DNA of 64,000 nt, taken from positions 124,001-188,000 of the forward strand of contig NZ_JAAIVJ010000005.1 of NCBI RefSeq assembly GCF_011008935.1. The letters are read 5' to 3'. Below the pieces are notes generated by a model. That model had not been told where the DNA came from. It saw only the letters and a list, made by a program, of their open reading frames with translations, and searched no databases. The position numbers and the translations under genes were made by a program. This DNA is from Tabrizicola oligotrophica (GTDB lineage: Bacteria > Pseudomonadota > Alphaproteobacteria > Rhodobacterales > Rhodobacteraceae). Shown here in pieces: positions 25,899 to 38,599 of this stretch (positions are counted from its first letter, which is position 1; every line of letters begins with the position of its first letter).

Positions 25899-28214
25899 TT
25901 ATTCCGCCGTCAACAGCGGCGGCTTCTGGCCCGTCAGCCGCGGCTTTTGCGGTTCCTCATAGCTCAGCAGCAGCGCGCCATCCCTGACGCCGACATGAAC
26001 GGTGCCGCCCTTGGTCAGCTTGCCGAACAGAAGTTCCTCGGCCAGCGGCTTCTTGATGTATTCCTGAATGACCCGGCCCAAGGGACGCGCGCCCATCTTG
26101 TCGTCATAGCCCTTTTCACCCAGCCAGTCGGCGGCTTCGGGCGTCAGGTCGATGTGGACGTTGCGGTCGATCAGTTGCGCTTCAAGTTGCAGGACGAACT
26201 TCGTCACGACCTGCTGGATGATGTCGCGGCCCAGGGGCGAGAAGGCGATGACGGCATCCAGACGGTTGCGGAACTCGGGCGTGAAGATCCGTTCGATGGC
26301 GGCGGTGTCTTCGCCCTCGCGGCGCTCGCGCCCAAAGCCGATGGCGGCCTTGGCCATTTCCGAGGCACCCGCGTTCGAGGTCATGATCAGGATCACGTTG
26401 CGGAAATCCACCGTCCGGCCGTTGTGGTCGGTCAGCTTGCCGTGGTCCATCACCTGCAGAAGGATGTTGTAGACATCCGGGTGCGCCTTTTCCATCTCGT
26501 CCAAGAGCAGCACGCAATGCGGATGCTGGTCGACACCGTCGGTCAGCATGCCGCCCTGATCGAAGCCGACATAGCCCGGAGGCGCCCCGATCAGCCGCGA
26601 GACCGCGTGTTTCTCCATGTATTCCGACATGTCGAAGCGCAGCAGTTCCACGCCAAGGCTGGAGGCCAGTTGCTTGGCGACCTCGGTCTTGCCGACCCCG
26701 GTCGGGCCGGCGAACAGATAGTTGCCGATCGGCTTTTCCGGCTCGCGCAGGCCGGCGCGGGCAAGCTTGATCGCCGAGCACAGCGCCTCCACCGCCTTGT
26801 CCTGGCCAAAGACCACGCGCTTCAGCGTGCGCTCCAGATCGCGCAGGGTTTCGGCGTCGTCCTTCGACACCGATTTCGGCGGGATGCGGGCAATCTTGGC
26901 CACCACCGCCTCGATCTCCTTGATGCCAAGGGTCTTGCGGCGCTTGCCTTCGGGGAACAGGTGCTGGGCCGCCCCGGCCTCGTCGATCACGTCGATGGCA
27001 GAGTCGGGCAATTTGCGGTCGTGGATGTAGCGCGCCGCCAGTTCCACCGCCGACTTGATCGCGTCATTGGTATAGCGCAGGTCGTGGTGGTCTTCGAAAT
27101 GCGGCTTCAACCCCATCAGGATCTTGATGGTGTCGGGCACCGAAGGCTCGTTCACGTCGATCTTCTGGAACCGGCGCGACAGGGCGCGGTCTTTTTCGAA
27201 GTGCTGGCGGAACTCCTTGTAGGTGGTGGAGCCCATGCAGCGCAGCTTGCCGCCCTGCAACGCCGGCTTCAGCAGGTTCGAGGCATCCATCGCCCCGCCC
27301 GAAGTGGCGCCGGCGCCGATCACAGTGTGGATCTCGTCGATGAACAGGATGGCGTCGGGGTGATCCTCCAACTCCTTGACCACCTGCTTCAGCCGCTCTT
27401 CGAAATCGCCGCGATAACGGGTGCCGGCGAGAAGCGCGCCCATGTCGAGCGAAAAGATCGTGGCACCCGACAGGATGTCCGGGGTCTGCTTGTCGACGAT
27501 CTTCTTGGCCAGACCTTCGGCAATCGCGGTCTTGCCGACGCCGGGATCGCCGACCAGCAGCGGGTTGTTCTTGCGGCGGCGGCACAGCACCTGAATGGCG
27601 CGCTCCACCTCGGCCTCGCGGCCGATCAGCGGGTCAACGTCGCCCTTCAACGCCTTGACGTTCAGGTCGACGCAATATTTCGACAGGGCGCTTTCCTTGG
27701 CCTCGCCGGCTTCGCCCTTGGGCGTCTCATGTTCTTCCGCGCCAGTCACCGGGCGGGCCTCGCCATAGGAGGGATCTTTCGCCACGCCATGCGCGATGAA
27801 ATTCACCGCGTCATAGCGGGTCATGTCCTGTTCCTGCAGGAAATAGGCGGCGTTCGACTCGCGTTCGGCAAAGATGGCGACCAGCACATTGGCGCCCGTC
27901 ACCTCGTTGCGGCCCGAGGATTGCACATGGATCGCCGCGCGCTGGATCACGCGCTGAAAGGCGGCGGTCGGCACGGCTTCGGAGCCTTCGACATTGGTGA
28001 CAAGTGTCGACAGATCGTCGTCGATGAAATCCACCAGTGTCTTTTTCAGTTCTTCAAGATCGACGGAGCAGGCCTTCATCACGCGGGCCGCGTCGGGTTC
28101 GTCGATCAGCGCCAGCAGGAGGTGTTCCAGCGTGGCGAGTTCATGTCGGCGCGCATTGGCCAAAGCCAGCGCGGAATGGATAGCCTGTTCCAGCGTGGTC
28201 GAAAATGACGGCAC
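25899..28214 (-). CDS. clpA: ATP-dependent Clp protease ATPase subunit ClpA
   Basis: 771 residues, the family length. N-domain about 1-145 (repeat pair, [13 protein letters not shown]), first AAA+ with [10 protein letters not shown] and [12 protein letters not shown], second AAA+ with [10 protein letters not shown] and LLDEMEKAH, and sensor region [12 protein letters not shown]. The ClpP-docking tripeptide reads IGF ([10 protein letters not shown]) where E. coli has IGL. It unfolds proteins for ClpP. No clpS gene lies directly upstream, although the two often sit together in alphaproteobacteria. A heat-shock-like promoter lies upstream. Confidence 0.96.
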   Translation of the reverse strand: MPSFSTTLEQAIHSALALANARRHELATLEHLLLALIDEPDAARVMKACSVDLEELKKTLVDFIDDDLSTLVTNVEGSEAVPTAAFQRVIQRAAIHVQSSGRNEVTGANVLVAIFAERESNAAYFLQEQDMTRYDAVNFIAHGVAKDPSYGEARPVTGAEEHETPKGEAGEAKESALSKYCVDLNVKALKGDVDPLIGREAEVERAIQVLCRRRKNNPLLVGDPGVGKTAIAEGLAKKIVDKQTPDILSGATIFSLDMGALLAGTRYRGDFEERLKQVVKELEDHPDAILFIDEIHTVIGAGATSGGAMDASNLLKPALQGGKLRCMGSTTYKEFRQHFEKDRALSRRFQKIDVNEPSVPDTIKILMGLKPHFEDHHDLRYTNDAIKSAVELAARYIHDRKLPDSAIDVIDEAGAAQHLFPEGKRRKTLGIKEIEAVVAKIARIPPKSVSKDDAETLRDLERTLKRVVFGQDKAVEALCSAIKLARAGLREPEKPIGNYLFAGPTGVGKTEVAKQLASSLGVELLRFDMSEYMEKHAVSRLIGAPPGYVGFDQGGMLTDGVDQHPHCVLLLDEMEKAHPDVYNILLQVMDHGKLTDHNGRTVDFRNVILIMTSNAGASEMAKAAIGFGRERREGEDTAAIERIFTPEFRNRLDAVIAFSPLGRDIIQQVVTKFVLQLEAQLIDRNVHIDLTPEAADWLGEKGYDDKMGARPLGRVIQEYIKKPLAEELLFGKLTKGGTVHVGVRDGALLLSYEEPQKPRLTGQKPPLLTAE

Positions 28215-28285
28215 CTTGATGTGCTCCTGTTTTCAGGGCCGGGGAGGGCGGCAGCCCGAACCGACCGTGGCCTCATAAGGTAAAG

Positions 28286-28312
28286 GATCGGTTTTCTAGG
28301 CCGGGTTTCAAG
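28286..28312 (-). promoter_or_regulatory. Candidate heat-shock (RpoH) promoter of clpA
   Basis: On the minus strand: CTTGAAA, 14 nt, CCGATC, about 72 nt before the clpA start. The -35 box matches the sigma-32 consensus well, the -10 only partly. Confidence 0.35.
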
Positions 28313-28474
28313 CCCTAATTGCGCTTCTTTTTGCGTGGGGCTGCAAAATTGATCGTGGGTTGCAGATGCGACTCAGATTGTGAAGCTGACCCGGTCCTTT
28401 GCGGGCAGTTTTCGCCCCGCGCCGGGGGGCGGCACGGCGCCAGAGGGCCGCGCGGCGGCGGGCTGCGCCCTGGC

Positions 28475-29254
28475 TCAGAACCGGTCCTTGCGCGCCCGGA
28501 TCTCGGCGAAAACCTCGGCATCGGGCGCGTCCGGCATGCCCACCGCCATCTTCACTTCGGCCAGGCCCGCGCGCAGAAACGGGTTGGTGGCAAGCTCCTC
28601 TTCCAGCGCCACGGGAACCGAGGGCAGGCCTTCACCCCTTGCCCGCGCCACCTCGTGCTGGCGCATGGCAAGGCGGGGGTTGGCGGGCTCGATCGTGGCG
28701 GCGAAGCTGAGGTTCGAGGCGGAATATTCGTGGCCCGAACAGATCAGGGTATCCGGGGGCAGGGCGGCAAGCTTTTGCAGCGAGGCCCACATCTGCGCCG
28801 GCTGCCCTTCGAAAAGCCGCCCGCAGCCGCCGGCCATCAGGCTGTCGCCGGTGAAGCACAGGCCCGACCGGGCGAAGTGAAAGGCGATATGGCCGACGGT
28901 ATGGCCGGGCACGTCGATCACCACACCCTCTTCGCGGCCAAGCGACACCTGATCGCCATCCCAGAGCGACCAGTCGAGGCGGGGCAGGCGGTGGCGGTCG
29001 GCCTCGGCGCCCCAGACCCTTGCCCCGAGCGTGCCGCCGCTTGCCGCCCGCAGTGCGGCAACCCCGGCAATGTGGTCGTCATGGTGGTGGGTCAGGAAAA
29101 CATCCGTCAACCGCCATTCGCGCCGCGCCAGTTCGGCAAGGATCGGCCCGGCTTCGGGGGCGTCCACCACGCCGGTTGCGCCGGAAACCGGGTCGTGGAT
29201 CAGATAGGCGTAATTGTCCTTGAGGCAGGGCACGACGGCAAGTTCAAGCGGCAT
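28475..29254 (-). CDS. gloB: Hydroxyacylglutathione hydrolase (glyoxalase II)
   Basis: 259 residues. Metal motif THHHDDHIAG (binuclear Zn/Fe site), then VPGHTVGHIAFHF, FTGDSLMAGGCGR and CSGHEYSASNL supply the other ligands; the C-terminal HxGH-like domain (NPRLAMRQHEVARARGEG) is typical. It hydrolyses S-lactoylglutathione to lactate and glutathione. The ATG at 29254 starts MPLELAVVPCLKDNYAYL, the normal GloB N-terminus; the longer frame overlaps the divergent methyltransferase promoter. Confidence 0.95.
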   Translation of the reverse strand: MPLELAVVPCLKDNYAYLIHDPVSGATGVVDAPEAGPILAELARREWRLTDVFLTHHHDDHIAGVAALRAASGGTLGARVWGAEADRHRLPRLDWSLWDGDQVSLGREEGVVIDVPGHTVGHIAFHFARSGLCFTGDSLMAGGCGRLFEGQPAQMWASLQKLAALPPDTLICSGHEYSASNLSFAATIEPANPRLAMRQHEVARARGEGLPSVPVALEEELATNPFLRAGLAEVKMAVGMPDAPDAEVFAEIRARKDRF

Positions 29255-29315
29255 GGCATTTCCCACGGTTCCGGGTATCTTGGCCGCAGGATGATCCGAA
29301 GGACGGCCCGCTGCA

Positions 29316-30077
29316 ATGCACCTTGATGTGCTGGACCTGCGCAATTTCTACTACCGAACCCAGCTGGGACGCGTCGCGCAAAAGGCGATCCGCGATCAGG
29401 TGGTGGCGATGTGGCCGCCCTTGGCGGGGCAGACGGTGGCCGGCTTCGGCTTTGCCGTGCCGCTCTTGCGCCCCTACCTGGCCGAGGCGCGGCGGGTGAT
29501 CGGGCTGATGCCGGGGCCGCAAGGGGTGATGCCCTGGCCTGCGGGCATGCAGAATGTCTCGGTGCTGTGCGAGGAGCATCTCTGGCCGCTGTCGACCGGG
29601 CTGGTGGACCGGCTGGCGATCATGCACGGACTGGAAGTTTCCGACGATCCGGCGGCGGTGCTGGACGAGGCGCACCGCGTCCTTGGTCCCGGCGGCCGGG
29701 CCTTGTTCATCGTGCCGAACCGGGCGGGCCTGTGGTCGCGCCGCGATGCCACGCCCTTCGGCTTTGGCCGGCCCTATTCGGCCAGCCAGCTTGAGGCCCA
29801 GCTGAAGCGGCACGGCTTCACCCCCGAGCGCAACCTGACCGTGCTGCACGCGCCGCCCAGTCAGGCGCCGTTCTGGCTGCGCACCGCACAGGTCTGGGAG
29901 CGGGTGGGCCGCGGCCTGCCGTGGCTGTCGGGCGGGGTGCTGATGGTGGAGGCGTCAAAGCAGGTCTATGCCCCGACGCGCGGCGGGCTGGCCGAGCGGG
30001 TCAGAAAGCCGGTGCGGATCTGGGAAGGCGCGGCCCAGCCGGTCGGCAGCCCGAAACAGGGACAAGCGTCGCGGTAG
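29316..30077 (+). CDS. Class I SAM-dependent methyltransferase
   Basis: 253 residues. The methyltransferase-11 type core is degenerate but visible: [18 protein letters not shown] in the SAM-binding position, then [20 protein letters not shown] and [23 protein letters not shown] (the post-motif that usually reads L.PGG). Substrate unknown. It is divergent from gloB with 61 bp between starts. Confidence 0.8.
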   Translation: MHLDVLDLRNFYYRTQLGRVAQKAIRDQVVAMWPPLAGQTVAGFGFAVPLLRPYLAEARRVIGLMPGPQGVMPWPAGMQNVSVLCEEHLWPLSTGLVDRLAIMHGLEVSDDPAAVLDEAHRVLGPGGRALFIVPNRAGLWSRRDATPFGFGRPYSASQLEAQLKRHGFTPERNLTVLHAPPSQAPFWLRTAQVWERVGRGLPWLSGGVLMVEASKQVYAPTRGGLAERVRKPVRIWEGAAQPVGSPKQGQASR

Positions 30078-30565
30078 CGCGGCGGCGCATCGCCCGCCCG
30101 CCGCAGCGGACGCCAAAGGGCCTCGGCCTGCAAGGGATCCGGTGTCATTGTCGGCGCCGGTTCCAGGGCCTTGCAGGGCGCGTCGTGAAAGGGCTTTCGC
30201 CCGGCGCAGCATGCCCACGACAGGGCCTGAAAATCGCAACGCTGCGCGGGGCAGATCGAATCAAGCCCGGATTTGCCGCGGCGACGCCATCCGGGCCTGC
30301 GCGCCGGTTCGGCGGACCATTCCGGGGTGATAGCGCTAGCCATCCGGCGGTTTCGCGCCATGCCCGCAGGCCCGGCCTTGACCCCACCCGAAAAGGCCCG
30401 TTTGCCGCATGCTTTTCCCCTCGAAAAGCGCCTCTGCCCGGTTGCGGGGTGGGGAAGGCTCTGCTAGAGACGCGCCAAATCGAAAGACGCATGCACCCGC
30501 TTGCGCCCTGGTCGGCATGTGCCGCCCAAGGCAAGGGACGGGTCAAAGACAGCGGAAGGGATGAC
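30078..30565 (+). other. 488-bp region upstream of the ATP synthase operon
   Basis: Long open frames cross it, including the atpH frame, but their translations are Arg/Pro/Ala-rich with no recognisable domain, as expected of random GC-rich DNA. No gene is called. It must hold the atp promoter. Confidence 0.55.
30442..30470 (+). promoter_or_regulatory. Candidate promoter of the atp operon
   Basis: TTGCGG, 17 nt, TAGAGA, ending about 95 nt before the atpH start. Spacing is ideal; the -10 match is modest. Confidence 0.3.
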
Positions 30566-31126
30566 GTGTCCGAACCAGCTTCGATCTCTCAGGGCATCGC
30601 CGGGCGTTATGCGCAGGCCTTGTTCGAACTTGCCAAGGAAGCAAAAGACCTGAAGGCGCTTGAGGCGGATGCCGATGCGCTGGGTGCGGCTCTGGCTGCC
30701 AGCCCCGAGCTGGCCGCGATGATCGCCTCGCCGGTGGTCCCGCGTGCCGAGCAGGGCGCAGCCATGGCGGCGGTGGCGGCGAAGATGGGCCTTTCGGCCC
30801 TGACCGCCAACACGCTGGCGCTGATGGGTGGCAATCGCCGCCTGTTCGTGCTGCCGCAACTGGTGGCCGATCTCAAGGCGCGCATCGCGACCGAAAAGGG
30901 CGAAGTGACCGCTGACGTCACCTCGGCCAGCAAGCTCTCTGCCGCGCAGGCCAAGAAGCTGGCCGAAACGCTGAAGGCCAAGGTCGGCAAGACCGTGAAA
31001 CTGAACACCACTGTCGATGAAAGCCTCATCGGCGGTCTTATCGTCAAGCTCGGCTCGACCATGATCGACACCTCGGTCAAATCGAAGCTCGCGGCTCTCC
31101 AGAATGCAATGAAAGAGGTTGGGTGA
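30566..31126 (+). CDS. atpH: F1 ATP synthase delta subunit
   Basis: 186 residues from a GTG at 30566, supported by GGAAGGG ending 5 nt upstream; the nearby ATG at 30561 is out of frame. Family features: [19 protein letters not shown] at the N-terminus and the C-terminal [25 protein letters not shown]. Delta joins F1 to the b-subunit stalk. First of five genes H-A-G-D-C; its stop overlaps the atpA ATG by one base. F0 genes are not in the window, as usual in alphaproteobacteria. Confidence 0.95.
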   Translation: MSEPASISQGIAGRYAQALFELAKEAKDLKALEADADALGAALAASPELAAMIASPVVPRAEQGAAMAAVAAKMGLSALTANTLALMGGNRRLFVLPQLVADLKARIATEKGEVTADVTSASKLSAAQAKKLAETLKAKVGKTVKLNTTVDESLIGGLIVKLGSTMIDTSVKSKLAALQNAMKEVG

Positions 31127-32664
31127 TGGGAATTCAGGCTGCTGAGATCTCTGCGATCCTTAAGGACCAGATCAAGAACTTTGGCAAAGACGCACAAGTG
31201 GCCGAAGTCGGCCGCGTGCTGTCGGTCGGCGACGGTATCGCCCGCGTTCACGGGCTGGACAATGTCCAGGCCGGCGAAATGGTGGAATTCCCCGGCGGGA
31301 TCCGCGGCATGGCGCTGAACCTCGAAGTCGACAACGTCGGCGTCGTGATCTTCGGTTCCGACCAGGACATCAAGGAAGGCGACACCGTCAAGCGCACCAA
31401 GTCCATCGTGGACGTGCCTGCCGGCAATGGCCTTCTGGGCCGCGTCGTGGACGGCCTTGGCAACCCGATCGACGGCAAAGGCCCGATCGCGGCGACCGAG
31501 CGTCGGATTGCCGACCAGAAAGCCCCGGGCATCATTCCCCGCAAATCGGTTCACGAACCGATGGCCACCGGCCTCAAGGCCGTTGACGCCATGATCCCGG
31601 TTGGCCGTGGCCAGCGCGAACTGATCATCGGCGACCGCCAGACCGGCAAGACCGCTGTGGCGCTCGACACCATCCTGAACCAAAAGTCCTATAACGACGC
31701 CGCTGGCGCGGATGAGTCGAAGAAGCTCTACTGCATCTACGTCGCCATCGGGCAAAAGCGCTCGACCGTGGCGCAGCTGGTGAAGAAGCTCGAGGAAACC
31801 GGCGCCATCGACTACACCATCGTCGTGGCCGCTACCGCCTCGGACCCGGCTCCGATGCAGTTCCTCGCGCCCTACGCCGCGACCGCCATGGCAGAATTCT
31901 TCCGAGACAATGGCCGCCATGCCCTGATCATCTATGATGACCTGTCGAAGCAAGCCGTTGCCTACCGTCAGATGTCGCTCTTGCTGCGCCGTCCGCCGGG
32001 ACGTGAAGCCTATCCGGGCGACGTGTTCTACCTGCACTCGCGCCTGCTGGAGCGTTCGTCGAAGCTGAACGAAGATTTCGGCGCCGGCTCGCTGACCGCG
32101 CTGCCGATCATCGAAACCCAGGGCGGCGACGTGTCGGCCTTCATCCCGACCAACGTGATCTCGATCACCGACGGCCAGATCTTCCTGGAAACCGAACTGT
32201 TCTACCAAGGCATCCGCCCGGCTGTGAACACCGGTCTGTCGGTGTCCCGCGTGGGTTCGTCCGCTCAGACCAACGCCATGAAGTCGGTGGCTGGCAAGGT
32301 GAAGCTGGAACTCGCCCAGTACCGCGAAATGGCGGCCTTTGCGCAGTTCGGTTCCGACCTTGACGCTTCGACCCAGGCTTTGCTGAACCGCGGCGCGCGT
32401 CTGACCGAGCTGATGAAGCAGAACCAGTACTCGCCGATGACCAACGCCGAAATCGTCTGCGTGATCTACGCCGGCACGAGCGGAGCGCTGGACAAGGTCG
32501 CGGTCAAGGACATCGGCCGCTTCGAGGCTGGCCTTCTGAAGCACCTGCGCACCACCGGCAAGGCACTTCTGGAAGACATCACCAAGAACGACCGCAAGGT
32601 TGCGGGCGATCTGGAGAAAGCCATCAAAGCCGAGATCGCTGCCTTCGCCAAAGACTTCGCGTAA
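31126..32664 (+). CDS. atpA: F1 ATP synthase alpha subunit
   Basis: 512 residues. P-loop GDRQTGKTA, the [11 protein letters not shown] opening of the beta-barrel domain, and the [14 protein letters not shown] signature with the catalytic arginine finger region. Non-catalytic nucleotide-binding subunit of F1. It starts in the TGATG overlap with atpH. Confidence 0.98.
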   Translation: MGIQAAEISAILKDQIKNFGKDAQVAEVGRVLSVGDGIARVHGLDNVQAGEMVEFPGGIRGMALNLEVDNVGVVIFGSDQDIKEGDTVKRTKSIVDVPAGNGLLGRVVDGLGNPIDGKGPIAATERRIADQKAPGIIPRKSVHEPMATGLKAVDAMIPVGRGQRELIIGDRQTGKTAVALDTILNQKSYNDAAGADESKKLYCIYVAIGQKRSTVAQLVKKLEETGAIDYTIVVAATASDPAPMQFLAPYAATAMAEFFRDNGRHALIIYDDLSKQAVAYRQMSLLLRRPPGREAYPGDVFYLHSRLLERSSKLNEDFGAGSLTALPIIETQGGDVSAFIPTNVISITDGQIFLETELFYQGIRPAVNTGLSVSRVGSSAQTNAMKSVAGKVKLELAQYREMAAFAQFGSDLDASTQALLNRGARLTELMKQNQYSPMTNAEIVCVIYAGTSGALDKVAVKDIGRFEAGLLKHLRTTGKALLEDITKNDRKVAGDLEKAIKAEIAAFAKDFA

Positions 32665-32686
32665 CCGGCCCTGAAGGAGAAGGCAC

Positions 32687-35013
<2,327 letters not shown>

Positions 35014-35022
35014 GGGGGCATC

Positions 35023-35415
35023 ATGGCAGCCACCCTGCAATTCGACCTCGTCTCGCCCGAGCGGAAGCTTGCTTCCGTTCAGGCGACCGAGGTGCAGATC
35101 CCCGGGGCCGATGGCGACATGACGGCGATGGAGGGGCATGCCCCCACCATCACCACGCTGCGCCCCGGCATCCTGAAATCGGTCTCGGCCGAGGGCACCA
35201 GGTCCTATGTCGTGACCGGGGGCTTTGCCGAGATTTCGGCGACCGGCGTGTCGGTTCTGGCCGAACGCGCCGTTCCGCTGGACGAGATGACGCCTGCGCT
35301 GATGGACCAGCTGATCGCCGATGCCTCCGAGGCGACCGCGGTGGCCTCGGACAAGGACGCCGCCGACAAGGCGATGGCCGATCTGGTGGCGCTGCGCGCC
35401 GCCGTCCACGGCTGA
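35023..35415 (+). CDS. atpC: F1 ATP synthase epsilon subunit
   Basis: 130 residues. N-terminal beta sandwich ([48 protein letters not shown]) and a shorter C-terminal helical part than in E. coli. It regulates and stabilises F1. Start 9 nt after atpD with a GGGGG SD; last gene before a strong terminator. Confidence 0.96.
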   Translation: MAATLQFDLVSPERKLASVQATEVQIPGADGDMTAMEGHAPTITTLRPGILKSVSAEGTRSYVVTGGFAEISATGVSVLAERAVPLDEMTPALMDQLIADASEATAVASDKDAADKAMADLVALRAAVHG

Positions 35416-35434
35416 TCTGCCTGACAGACCTGGA

Positions 35435-35460
35435 AAGGCCCCGGATTTCCGGGGCCTTTT
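35435..35460 (+). terminator. Terminator of the atp operon
   Basis: Perfect 10-bp stem AAGGCCCCGG / CCGGGGCCTT with loop ATTT, ending in a T-run, 19 nt after the atpC stop. Confidence 0.88.
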
Positions 35461-35521
35461 CCTATGTTGACCCATTCCCGTTTGGGTTGTCTATTGTCTG
35501 GCGTTGAGCACAGGATTTTCC

Positions 35522-35872
35522 ATGAAGCGCCTCTCCGCGGGTTCCATCGGCATCGAACAGGGCAGCCGCGTGCTGTTTTCCGATTACGCCGATGGCGGGG
35601 TGATGTGGACCGGGCAGGGCGACCGCGAAAGCCGTCATGTGATTTCCTTCAAGGAACACTTCAGCGCCCCGCCCTCGGTGATGGTGTCGATCTCGATGTG
35701 GGACACCGACCACGCCCACAACGCCCGCGCCGACCTGACGGCGGAAAAGATCACCGCCAAGGGCTTTCATCTGGTGTTCCGCACCTGGTCCGACACCCGC
35801 GTCGCCCGCATCCGCGCCGACTGGATGGCGATTGGCGGCGTGCGGGGCGAGGATGACTGGGATGTGGCGTGA
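35522..35872 (+). CDS. H-type lectin domain protein
   Basis: 116 residues, almost entirely one H-type lectin domain, known from snail agglutinin and discoidin as a GalNAc-binding six-stranded fold. Visible: HVISFKEHFSAPPSVMVSIS, DTDHAHNARADLTAEKIT (ligand-side loops) and KGFHLVFRTWSDTRVARIRADWMAIG. No signal peptide, so it is probably cytosolic or released by lysis. The ATG at 35522 (MKRLSAGS) fits better than 35504. It has its own position behind the atp terminator. Role unknown. Confidence 0.8.
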   Translation: MKRLSAGSIGIEQGSRVLFSDYADGGVMWTGQGDRESRHVISFKEHFSAPPSVMVSISMWDTDHAHNARADLTAEKITAKGFHLVFRTWSDTRVARIRADWMAIGGVRGEDDWDVA

Positions 35873-35880
35873 CTGTCGCG

Positions 35881-36037
35881 GTGGGTGAACCCCGCGCTTT
35901 GCAACAGGGCAAAGCGCGCGAACCACCCACCCTACGGAAAACCGAAGGCGGCAGGTAGCGAACCACCCACCCTACGGACAAACCGCAGGCGGCAGGTAGG
36001 GTGGGTGGTTCCGCGCCCCCGGCGCGGGGTCACCCAC
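35881..36037. repeat. Nested palindromic repeat element between convergent genes
   Basis: Two opposite copies of an element GTAGGGTGGGTGGTT-[hairpin]-GGGT(T)CACCCAC. The left copy (35881-35935, minus orientation) contains the perfect hairpin GCGCTTTGC-N6-GCAAAGCGC (35894-35917); the right copy (35996-36037) contains CCGCGCC-CCC-GGCGCGG (36011-36027). Between them a unit of 40-41 bp starting CGAACCACCCACCCTACGG is tandemly duplicated (35919-35958, 35959-35999). The whole can fold back on itself and may also terminate the lectin and prs transcripts. Confidence 0.8.
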
Positions 36038-36044
36038 CACAGCC

Positions 36045-37064
36045 TCACCCCCGCGGGTAGAACCCTTCATAGATCGGCACCAGGGTATCGGTCTCGAACA
36101 GCGACGACACCGACATGCCGCCCCAGATGTTCAAGATCGCCTGGCCGAACATCGGTGCGGTTGGCACGATGCGGATGTTGGGGCAGGCCTTGACTGCGTC
36201 GGTCGGTTCGATGCTGTCGGTGATGACCAGCGATTTCATCACCGAGTTCGTCACCCGCTCCACTGCCGGGCCGGAAAGGACGCCATGGGTGATATAGGAA
36301 TGCACCTCGGTCGCGCCGTTCTCCAGAAGAACCTCGGCAGCCTTGCAGAGCGTGCCGGCGGTGTCGCAGATGTCATCGACGATGATGCATTTCTTGCCGC
36401 TCACGTCGCCGATCACCGTCATGCCGGCGACTTCGCCCGCCTTCTCGCGGCGCTTGTCGACGATGGCCAGGGGCGCGTTGATCCGCTTGGCCAGTTCCCG
36501 CGCGCGGGCCACGCCGCCGACGTCGGGCGAGACCACCATCAGGTCCTGCATCTGGCCCTTGAAGTGATGCTCGATGTCCAGCGCAAAGACCGGCGAGGCG
36601 TAGAGGTTGTCCACCGGAATATCGAAGAAACCCTGAATCTGGGCGGCGTGCAGATCAAGCGTCAGCACCCGGTCCACCCCGGCCTCGGTCAGAAGGTTTG
36701 CCACCAGCTTGGCCGAAATCGGCGTGCGGGCCTTGGCGCGGCGGTCCTGCCGGGCATAGCCGAAATAGGGGATCACGGCGGTGATGCGATCGGCCGACGA
36801 CCGGCGCAGCGCATCGCACATGATCAAGAGTTCCATCAGGTTGTCATTGGCCGGCCGCGAGGTCGGCTGGATGATATACATGTCCTCGCCGCGGACGTTC
36901 TCGAACACTTCGACGAACACTTCGCCATCGTTGAACCGTTCAACCCGCGCATCCACCAGATTGACGCTCATCCCGCGGTGCATCGACATCCGCCGCGCGA
37001 TGCCCTTGGCCAAGGACAGGTTGGCGTTGCCCGAGATGAGCTTCGGTTCGTTGATCGGCGGCAT
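36045..37064 (-). CDS. prs: Ribose-phosphate pyrophosphokinase
   Basis: 339 residues. Start ATG at 37064 ([16 protein letters not shown]), the normal Rhodobacteraceae N-terminus; the frame extends to 37103 without SD. Motifs: [16 protein letters not shown] (ribose-5-phosphate side), [18 protein letters not shown] (flexible loop), [16 protein letters not shown] and the PRPP loop [13 protein letters not shown]. It makes PRPP from ribose-5-phosphate and ATP for nucleotide, His and Trp synthesis. Monocistronic. Confidence 0.97.
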   Translation of the reverse strand: MPPINEPKLISGNANLSLAKGIARRMSMHRGMSVNLVDARVERFNDGEVFVEVFENVRGEDMYIIQPTSRPANDNLMELLIMCDALRRSSADRITAVIPYFGYARQDRRAKARTPISAKLVANLLTEAGVDRVLTLDLHAAQIQGFFDIPVDNLYASPVFALDIEHHFKGQMQDLMVVSPDVGGVARARELAKRINAPLAIVDKRREKAGEVAGMTVIGDVSGKKCIIVDDICDTAGTLCKAAEVLLENGATEVHSYITHGVLSGPAVERVTNSVMKSLVITDSIEPTDAVKACPNIRIVPTAPMFGQAILNIWGGMSVSSLFETDTLVPIYEGFYPRG

Positions 37065-37158
37065 GGGGGGCACCTTCGGATGGGGGATTCGGGACGTTGA
37101 CACCGCTTATCACCCGGCTAGGCTTTGGGAAAGTTCAGGGGCGAAAGGGAAAGCGCAA

Positions 37159-37755
37159 ATGGCGCAGATTGACTACTATCTTGCGGTGCAATCGCCCTAT
37201 GTCTACCTCGCGGGCACCCGTCCGGCTGAAATCGCCGCCCGCCATGGCGCGACGCTGGTTTACAAACCGCTCGACGTCGTGCAGCTTTTCCCGCGCACGG
37301 GCGGCAAGGTGCGGGCGGAACGTCACCCCTCGCGCAATGACTATGCCGCGCAGGACCGCGCCCGGCAGGCCCGCAAGCTGGGGCTGAAGTTCGACGATCC
37401 GCCACTGTTCGGCGCGGTCAATCCTGCCCCCGCTGCCTATGCCGTGATTGCGGCGCAGGCGGCGGGCGGCGGCGATCTGCCTGGCCTTGTCGCCGCGATC
37501 GGTCGCGCGATGTGGGCCGAGGGTCGCGACATTTCCGATGACGAGACGCTGCGCCCGCTTCTGGTGGCGCATGGCTTTGACGCCAATGTCGCCGACCGCG
37601 GCATGCTGATGGCGGCCGAGACCTATGCGGCCAATCTGGAAGAGGCGGTGTCGCGCGGCGTCTTTGGCGTGCCGTTCTTCGTCGTGGGCGACCGGAAGTT
37701 CTGGGGCCAGGACCGGCTGGACGATCTTGATCTGCATCTGGCCGGAAAGCTCTGA
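37159..37755 (+). CDS. 2-hydroxychromene-2-carboxylate isomerase-like DsbA-fold protein
   Basis: 198 residues, thioredoxin/GST-kappa fold. The N-terminal IDYYLAVQSPYVYLAG carries the Ser/Pro that binds glutathione in place of the CxxC of DsbA; the C-terminal VFGVPFFVVGDRKFWGQDRL is the cis-Pro loop and family signature. Aromatic degradation (naphthalene) is the founding role, but there are no such genes here, so a general glutathione-linked isomerase is likelier. The stop abuts the next ATG. Confidence 0.85.
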   Translation: MAQIDYYLAVQSPYVYLAGTRPAEIAARHGATLVYKPLDVVQLFPRTGGKVRAERHPSRNDYAAQDRARQARKLGLKFDDPPLFGAVNPAPAAYAVIAAQAAGGGDLPGLVAAIGRAMWAEGRDISDDETLRPLLVAHGFDANVADRGMLMAAETYAANLEEAVSRGVFGVPFFVVGDRKFWGQDRLDDLDLHLAGKL

Positions 37756-38562
37756 ATGACCGGCCCCCTGCCTCCGAACCGCCACTGGGACCGTGGCGGC
37801 GCCCGACCCGTGCTGGCGCTGCATTGCAGCCTTGCCCATGCCGGGGCGTGGTCCGGCCTTGCTGCCGCGCTGCATGGGGTGACGCTGACGGCGCTGGATT
37901 TCATCGGCCATGGCAAGGCGCGCGATTGGGATGGGGTCGAAGACTACCATCTGGCCGCGACCGCGGAGGCCATCGCGCTGGCGGAAACCCTGTCGCAGGG
38001 CCAGCCGATCGACCTTTTCGGCCATTCCTTCGGCGGCACGGTGGCCCTGCGCATCGCGGCGACGCGGCCCGATCTGGTGCGGTCGCTGGTGCTGGTCGAG
38101 CCGGTGTTCTTTGCCGCCGCCAAGGTGGCCAACGATCCGGAATGGCCGGCCTTCGTCGCCGATCACCGCGCCTTTGGCGCCCTGGTGGCCAGTGGAAGGC
38201 GCGTCGAGGCGGCGCGGCAGTTCCACGCGATCTGGAGCGATGGAACGCCGTTCGACAGCCTGCCGGACCGGATGCAAACCTATCTGGCGGCACGCATCCA
38301 TCTGATCCCCGCGCCTTGGCCCATGGTGCTGGAGGACGGGCCGGGGTTGCTGGCACCGGGCCGGCTGGAGGCAATCCGGGTGCCGGTGCTTTTGGTCGAA
38401 GGCAACCTGTCGCCACCCATCGTCGCGGCGGTGAACCGGGCGCTGGCGCGGCGCCTGCCGCATGCCCATTGCATGACCGTGCCCGAGGCGGGCCACATGC
38501 TGCCGATCAGCCATCCGGTGCAGCTCGGGGCGCTGGTCACGGCGCATCTGGCTGCGAGCTGA
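37756..38562 (+). CDS. Alpha/beta hydrolase
   Basis: 268 residues. Nucleophile elbow LFGHSFGGTVAL (Ser near residue 96), oxyanion region ALHCSLAHAG, C-terminal catalytic His in EAGHMLPISHP. Soluble, no signal. It starts directly after the isomerase stop, so the pair is co-transcribed and may act on a common substrate. Substrate unknown. Confidence 0.88.
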   Translation: MTGPLPPNRHWDRGGARPVLALHCSLAHAGAWSGLAAALHGVTLTALDFIGHGKARDWDGVEDYHLAATAEAIALAETLSQGQPIDLFGHSFGGTVALRIAATRPDLVRSLVLVEPVFFAAAKVANDPEWPAFVADHRAFGALVASGRRVEAARQFHAIWSDGTPFDSLPDRMQTYLAARIHLIPAPWPMVLEDGPGLLAPGRLEAIRVPVLLVEGNLSPPIVAAVNRALARRLPHAHCMTVPEAGHMLPISHPVQLGALVTAHLAAS

Positions 38563-38599
38563 GCGCCCCCGCAAGACTTCGGCGACAGACGTCGGGCAG

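Noticed and set aside
29921-30565. Extended N-terminus for atpH running back to 29921
   Set aside because: The frame is open by GC bias only and overlaps the methyltransferase gene; the GTG at 30566 with a good SD gives the normal delta subunit length.
30078-30565. Hidden gene in the 488-bp gap before the atp operon
   Set aside because: All frames give Arg/Pro/Ala-rich sequence with no supported start site, and no homologous motif could be seen.
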